In this document: positions 60,171 to 64,000 of the stretch, in pieces | Layout of the letters: every line of letters starts with the position of its first letter | Position numbering within the stretch: position 1 is the stretch's first letter | Assembly: GCF_000091325.1 (NCBI RefSeq) | Contig: NC_014012.1 | Coordinates: 1,178,001-1,242,000, forward strand | From: Shewanella violacea DSS12 | GTDB lineage: Bacteria; Pseudomonadota; Gammaproteobacteria; Enterobacterales; Shewanellaceae | Direction of reading: 5' to 3' | DNA length: 64,000 nt | Made by a program: the position numbers and the translations under genes | Notes under the pieces: generated by a model | Databases searched by the model: none | Told to the model about the DNA's origin: nothing | Seen by the model: the letters and a program-made list of their open reading frames with translations, nothing else

Positions 60171-63100
60171 ATGATCAGTGATTTTTTTATCAACAGGCCT
60201 AAATTTGCCTTCGTAATTTCGACGGTACTGACACTTGTGGGTCTAATCTCTATTCCTATCTTGTCGGTGTCGGAATTTCCTGAGATAGCGCCACCTCAAA
60301 TCAATGTGTCGACCAATTATGCCGGTGCCAGTGCCAATATCGTCAGAGATACCATAGCTCAGCCGTTGGAAGCGGAAGTGAACGGCGTCGAAGACATGCT
60401 TTACATGGAGTCTAAAAGTTCCAACGATGGTAGCTACTCCTTGAGTGTGACCTTCGATGTGGGCACAGATGCCGACATGGCTCAGGTGAAAGTACAAAAT
60501 CGTGTGCAACAGGCAATGCCAAGGCTACCGATAGAAGTACAACGCCAGGGCGTAAAAGTGGAGAAACAGAGCCCGAATATCTTGATGGTGGTGAACCTAG
60601 TATCCCCCAATGATAGCTTCGACTCCCTGTTTATTACTAACTATGCTGGACTGAATATCACCGACTCTTTAGCGCGTCAAAATGGTGTGTCTAAAGTTCA
60701 GGTGATTGGTGCGCTGGACTACGCCATGCGTATCTGGCTGGACCCAGATAAGATGGCGAGCCTTGGGGTCACGGCATCTGATGTCATCGCCTCATTACAG
60801 GAGCAAAATATTCAGGTCGCCGCGGGTCGTATCGGCGCTGCACCAGTGGATCCGGAGCAGCAGTTTCAATACACGCTGCAAACCAAAGGACGTTTGAAGG
60901 ATCCCCAAGAATTTCGCGAAGTGATGATCCGCGCCAATAATGATGGCTCTAAAGTCATCGTCGGCGATGTGGCTCGTGTTGAACTTGGCTCTCAGACCTA
61001 TGATGCACAAGGTCGACTCAACAATAAGCCTTCAGCCATTATTGCTGTCTATCAATCACCGGATGCTAATGCATTAGAGGTTGGGGCGGCAGTTAAGGCC
61101 GAGATGGAAAAACTGTCAAAGCATTTTCCCAAAGATCTGCATTATGAAGTTCTCTATGACACCACCGAGTTTGTCGAAACTTCGATCAAGGAGGTAGTGC
61201 AAACCCTGTTTATCTCCATAGCCCTAGTGGTCTTCGTGGTGTTTATCTTCTTGCAAGATGTACGTTCGACTCTGGTCCCTGCTATTGCAATTCCTGTGTC
61301 ACTTATCGGTACCTTTGCCTTCTTGCTGGTTTTTGGCATGAGTATCAATACGGTATCTCTGTTCGCTTTGATCTTGGCCATTGGTATTGTGGTCGATGAT
61401 GCGATTGTGGTGGTGGAGAACGTCACCCGCCTGATGCAAGATGAGGGTTTATCACCCAAAGAAGCGACCTCTAAGGCGATGAAAGAGGTGACTGGACCGA
61501 TTATTGCCACCACATTAGTCTTGCTCGCTGTGTTTGCACCAACGGCAGTAATGCCAGGGATCACAGGGCAGATGTACGCTCAGTTCTCCGTGACCATATG
61601 TATCTCGGTGCTGATCTCATCGGTAAACGCATTAACCTTGAGTCCGGCTCTGTGTGCCTCATTACTGAGAAGACCTAAAGAGCATACAAGCGGTTTCCAT
61701 GCCACCTTCAATAAGTACTTTACCCGAGTGACAGGTAAGTACATGAAGTTAGTGTCATCCCTGACTCGTAAGCTTTCCTTAGTCTTAGTTGTGTATGTTT
61801 GTCTGCTCGCCGTAACTGGAGGTATCGCTAATATCTTGCCATCTGGGTTCGTGCCCATGGAAGATAAGAAGGCCTTCATGGTGGATATTCAACTGCCTGA
61901 CGGTGCTTCACTTAACCGCACCGAAGCTGTGATGAAAGATCTGGTCGAATTAACACTAGCCGAGCCTGGGGTCGAGAATGTGATCCATGCCAGTGGTTTT
62001 AGTATTTTGTCAGGTTCTGTTGCCTCTAATGGTGGCTTGATGATCGTGACTCTGTCTAGCTGGGAGGAACGAGATACACCGGATATGGTCGAGGCTGCGA
62101 TAGTGGCTAAGTTACAGGCTAAGTATGCGGCTAATCCTTCGGTGAAAGCCATGGCATTCTCATTGCCGCCTATCCCAGGTGTGGGCAGTGTCGGTGGCTT
62201 CGAGTTTGTGTTGCAGGATACTCAAGGACGAACGCCCCAGGAGCTAGCATCTGTGATGCGAGCCTTGATCATGAAAGCCAATGAACAGCCTGAAATCGCC
62301 ATGTCGTTCAGTAACTTTCGTGCCGATGTGCCGCAGATGTATGTGGATGTAGACAGAGATAAGGCTAAGGCATTAGGCATCTCTCTCAACGAGATTTTCT
62401 CAACCATGCAGACCATGCTGGGCTCTATGTACGTCAACGATTTCAACCGTTATGGCAAAGTATATAGAGTGATCTTGCAGGCCGAGGGAGAGTTCCGTAA
62501 TTCAGAGCAAGATATCTCGCGTTTCTATGTGCGCTCGAACACTGGGGAGATGATCCCTCTGAGCACACTGGTGACAGTGACGCCGATATTAGGTCCTGAT
62601 GTGATGACCTCATACAACATGTTTAGCTCGACCACCATCAATGGTTTCCCCGCAGCTGGTTTCAGCTCAGGTGATGCCATTAAAGCCATGGAACGTGCGG
62701 CTAACGAGACTCTGCCTGCGGGTTATAGCTACGAGTGGACCGGCCAGACATACCAAGAGATCAAGGCGGGTAACTTAGCGCCCTTGATTTTTGGCCTAGC
62801 GCTGGTGTTTACCTATCTATTTTTGGTGGCTCAATATGAAAGCTGGACCATACCCTTCGCGGTTATTCTGGCGGTGCCTATTGCGATATTGGGGGCTTTC
62901 CTCAACATCTGGTTGGTGGGCTCAGACCTAAACCTCTATGCACAGATAGGTCTGGTGCTCTTGATCGGTCTGGCGTGTAAAAACGCCATCTTGATCGTGG
63001 AGTTTGCCAAGCAGCTGCGCGAAGAGGGCAAGAGTATTCTTGAGGCGGGTGAGACGGCTGCAAAATTGAGATTCCGTGCGGTATTGATGACAGCCTTCTC

Positions 63101-63293
63101 CTTCTTACTTGGGGTCCTACCTCTGATTATCGCCACAGGTGCTGGTGCCGGAAGCCGACGCGCCTTAGGTTACTCGGTGTTTGGCGGTATGTTGGCGGCC
63201 ACTATCGTTGGAACCCTGTTAGTTCCCGTCTTCTATGTGATGATGCAGACGATGCGGGAGAAGTTTAAAGCTAAGGCGGCAAAGGCCGAATAA
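60171..63293 (+). CDS. RND multidrug efflux pump, HAE1 family
   Basis: A 1040-residue AcrB/MexB-type permease with twelve membrane helices in two repeats and two large periplasmic loops. TM4 shows [18 protein letters not shown] with the paired aspartates of the proton path, and TM10/11 supply the lysine ([15 protein letters not shown]). [13 protein letters not shown] and [15 protein letters not shown] are the standard N terminus. Length equals AcrB. Substrates are unknown; the family exports lipophilic drugs, dyes and bile-like compounds. Followed by a strong terminator. Confidence 0.95.
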   Translation: MISDFFINRPKFAFVISTVLTLVGLISIPILSVSEFPEIAPPQINVSTNYAGASANIVRDTIAQPLEAEVNGVEDMLYMESKSSNDGSYSLSVTFDVGTDADMAQVKVQNRVQQAMPRLPIEVQRQGVKVEKQSPNILMVVNLVSPNDSFDSLFITNYAGLNITDSLARQNGVSKVQVIGALDYAMRIWLDPDKMASLGVTASDVIASLQEQNIQVAAGRIGAAPVDPEQQFQYTLQTKGRLKDPQEFREVMIRANNDGSKVIVGDVARVELGSQTYDAQGRLNNKPSAIIAVYQSPDANALEVGAAVKAEMEKLSKHFPKDLHYEVLYDTTEFVETSIKEVVQTLFISIALVVFVVFIFLQDVRSTLVPAIAIPVSLIGTFAFLLVFGMSINTVSLFALILAIGIVVDDAIVVVENVTRLMQDEGLSPKEATSKAMKEVTGPIIATTLVLLAVFAPTAVMPGITGQMYAQFSVTICISVLISSVNALTLSPALCASLLRRPKEHTSGFHATFNKYFTRVTGKYMKLVSSLTRKLSLVLVVYVCLLAVTGGIANILPSGFVPMEDKKAFMVDIQLPDGASLNRTEAVMKDLVELTLAEPGVENVIHASGFSILSGSVASNGGLMIVTLSSWEERDTPDMVEAAIVAKLQAKYAANPSVKAMAFSLPPIPGVGSVGGFEFVLQDTQGRTPQELASVMRALIMKANEQPEIAMSFSNFRADVPQMYVDVDRDKAKALGISLNEIFSTMQTMLGSMYVNDFNRYGKVYRVILQAEGEFRNSEQDISRFYVRSNTGEMIPLSTLVTVTPILGPDVMTSYNMFSSTTINGFPAAGFSSGDAIKAMERAANETLPAGYSYEWTGQTYQEIKAGNLAPLIFGLALVFTYLFLVAQYESWTIPFAVILAVPIAILGAFLNIWLVGSDLNLYAQIGLVLLIGLACKNAILIVEFAKQLREEGKSILEAGETAAKLRFRAVLMTAFSFLLGVLPLIIATGAGAGSRRALGYSVFGGMLAATIVGTLLVPVFYVMMQTMREKFKAKAAKAE

Positions 63294-63331
63294 GCCAGCC
63301 TAGTTATAAACTGAAACTAGATAAGCCAAGG

Positions 63332-63361
63332 GGCTCAGGATTCAAATCCTGAGCCTTTTTT
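63332..63361 (+). terminator. Terminator of the RND operon
   Basis: GGCTCAGGATT-CAA-ATCCTGAGCC followed by six T. Confidence 0.92.
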
Positions 63362-63442
63362 GTGGTTTGTCTATTCTTGTGAATAGGGTGATTAATTGAT
63401 GATATAGAGCTACTTTTAATAGACGGTACTAATGCCTAGGTG

Positions 63443-64000
63443 ATGCATATGCAAATGACCTTACAGCTGTTAGTATTTTTTGTGGTGGCGATAATATTAG
63501 GGATCTTGTTACGCAGGCTATTGAAAAATACGGCAATCCCATATTCTGTGGCCCTACTAGTCTTGGGGATCTTGATTGGCTCTGTGTTGGATTATGAAGT
63601 TCAAACCCCGTTTCTCCATGAACTTAAATCATCCTTTCTGCTTGCCAGTCAGCTAGATGCCAACCTTATCATGTTTATTTTTTTGCCAGCTCTGGTGTTC
63701 GAGTCGGCTTTCTCGTTAGAAGTTCATTTGTTTAAGCGCATGTTCTCTCAGATCGCCTTGTTGGCCATCCCGGGCATGGTGCTCTGTACAGGGATCACCG
63801 CCTTGTTAAGCCTCAGCGTTTTACCTTGGCACTGGTCGGTGGGTACAGCCTTGATGTTTGGTGCAATTGTCAGTGCTACGGACCCGGTAGCTGTGGTGTC
63901 CTTGCTCAAAGAGCTGTGCTCCCGAGCCCGGCTGCAAACGCTGATCGAAGGTGAGTCATTACTCAATGATGGTACTGCCATCGTCTTGTTTACCTTATTT
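63443..64000 (+). CDS. CPA1-family Na+/H+ antiporter, N-terminal part (cut by window edge)
   Basis: An open frame of 186 codons runs from an ATG at 63443 (also ATGs at 63449 and 63455) to the end with no stop, so only the first third to half is present. Translated parts show several membrane helices and the NhaP/CPA1 signature SATDPVAVVSLLKEL near residue 152 with the TM5 Asp, plus IEGESLLNDGTAIVLF, which carries the conserved Glu and Asn-Asp. FLPALVFESAF is also typical. It is probably a sodium/proton exchanger. Its frame was missed by stop-to-stop calling because it leaves the window. Confidence 0.88.
   Translation, partial: MHMQMTLQLLVFFVVAIILGILLRRLLKNTAIPYSVALLVLGILIGSVLDYEVQTPFLHELKSSFLLASQLDANLIMFIFLPALVFESAFSLEVHLFKRMFSQIALLAIPGMVLCTGITALLSLSVLPWHWSVGTALMFGAIVSATDPVAVVSLLKELCSRARLQTLIEGESLLNDGTAIVLFTLF

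Overview
This window is a chromosomal segment of a marine gammaproteobacterium, most likely a Shewanella. The reasons are the gene neighbourhoods (pilX-pilY1-pilE-tapY2 next to glnB; nagR/hex/nagK/nagA/nagX; mutY-yggX and trmB-yggL-glsB-yggN; yggS-proC-yggT-yggU-rdgB-hemW facing pilT-pilU; ruvX-yqgE), moderate GC, and protein sequences close to my memory of that genus. This assignment was made by reading alone, with no database search. I see no prophage, integrase, complete insertion sequence or CRISPR array; most genes are core or niche-adaptive.

Layout. 1-5.8 kb: type IV pilus minor pilin and PilY1 genes, then two convergent GspH/FimT pseudopilins. 6.0-6.4 kb: glnB. 6.4-20.8 kb: an N-acetylglucosamine (GlcNAc) / chitin-oligomer utilisation locus with a LacI-type regulator (nagR), a TonB-dependent receptor, a flavin-dependent halogenase-like protein, a SapC-family protein, a DUF6445 protein, a GH20 hexosaminidase, nagK, nagA and nagX. 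Four near-identical palindromes built on TGACAGCGYTGTCA lie only at this locus's promoters. One of them precedes a strong terminator-like hairpin with no ORF between, which suggests a NagR-controlled small RNA or attenuated leader. 20.8-22.8 kb: duplicated Phe-Thr tRNA transcription units embedded in decayed tRNA-Thr fragments and terminator hairpins.

23-31 kb: cytochrome b561/YceI pair, yggX-mutY, trmB-yggL-glsB, yggN, a LysR regulator. 31-44 kb: a DUF885 peptidase, hemW-rdgB-DUF4426-yggU-yggT-proC-yggS, pilT-pilU, an outer-membrane porin, ruvX-yqgE and a SUI1-family protein. 44-50 kb: a Fur-box-preceded small membrane protein, a DUF4136 lipoprotein, a DUF924-like protein, an OmpA-like protein, MscS, a TRIC-family protein and threonine aldolase. 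50-57.6 kb: an unknown exported protein, two tandem alkaline phosphatases (one a lipoprotein with a collagen-like linker), a BCCT transporter and a PhnD-like protein without signal peptide. 57.7-64 kb: a small repeat lipoprotein, a hypothetical, an RND efflux adaptor/pump pair and the start of a CPA1-type Na+/H+ antiporter cut by the window edge.

A recurrent oddity is duplication of gene tails. The 3' ends of ruvX and of the BCCT gene each occur three times in tandem just past the real stop codon, and the tRNA-Thr array shows the same style of local amplification and decay. The other strong theme is the expanded GlcNAc regulon, in which the halogenase/SapC/DUF6445 accessory genes sit under the same operators as the catabolic genes.
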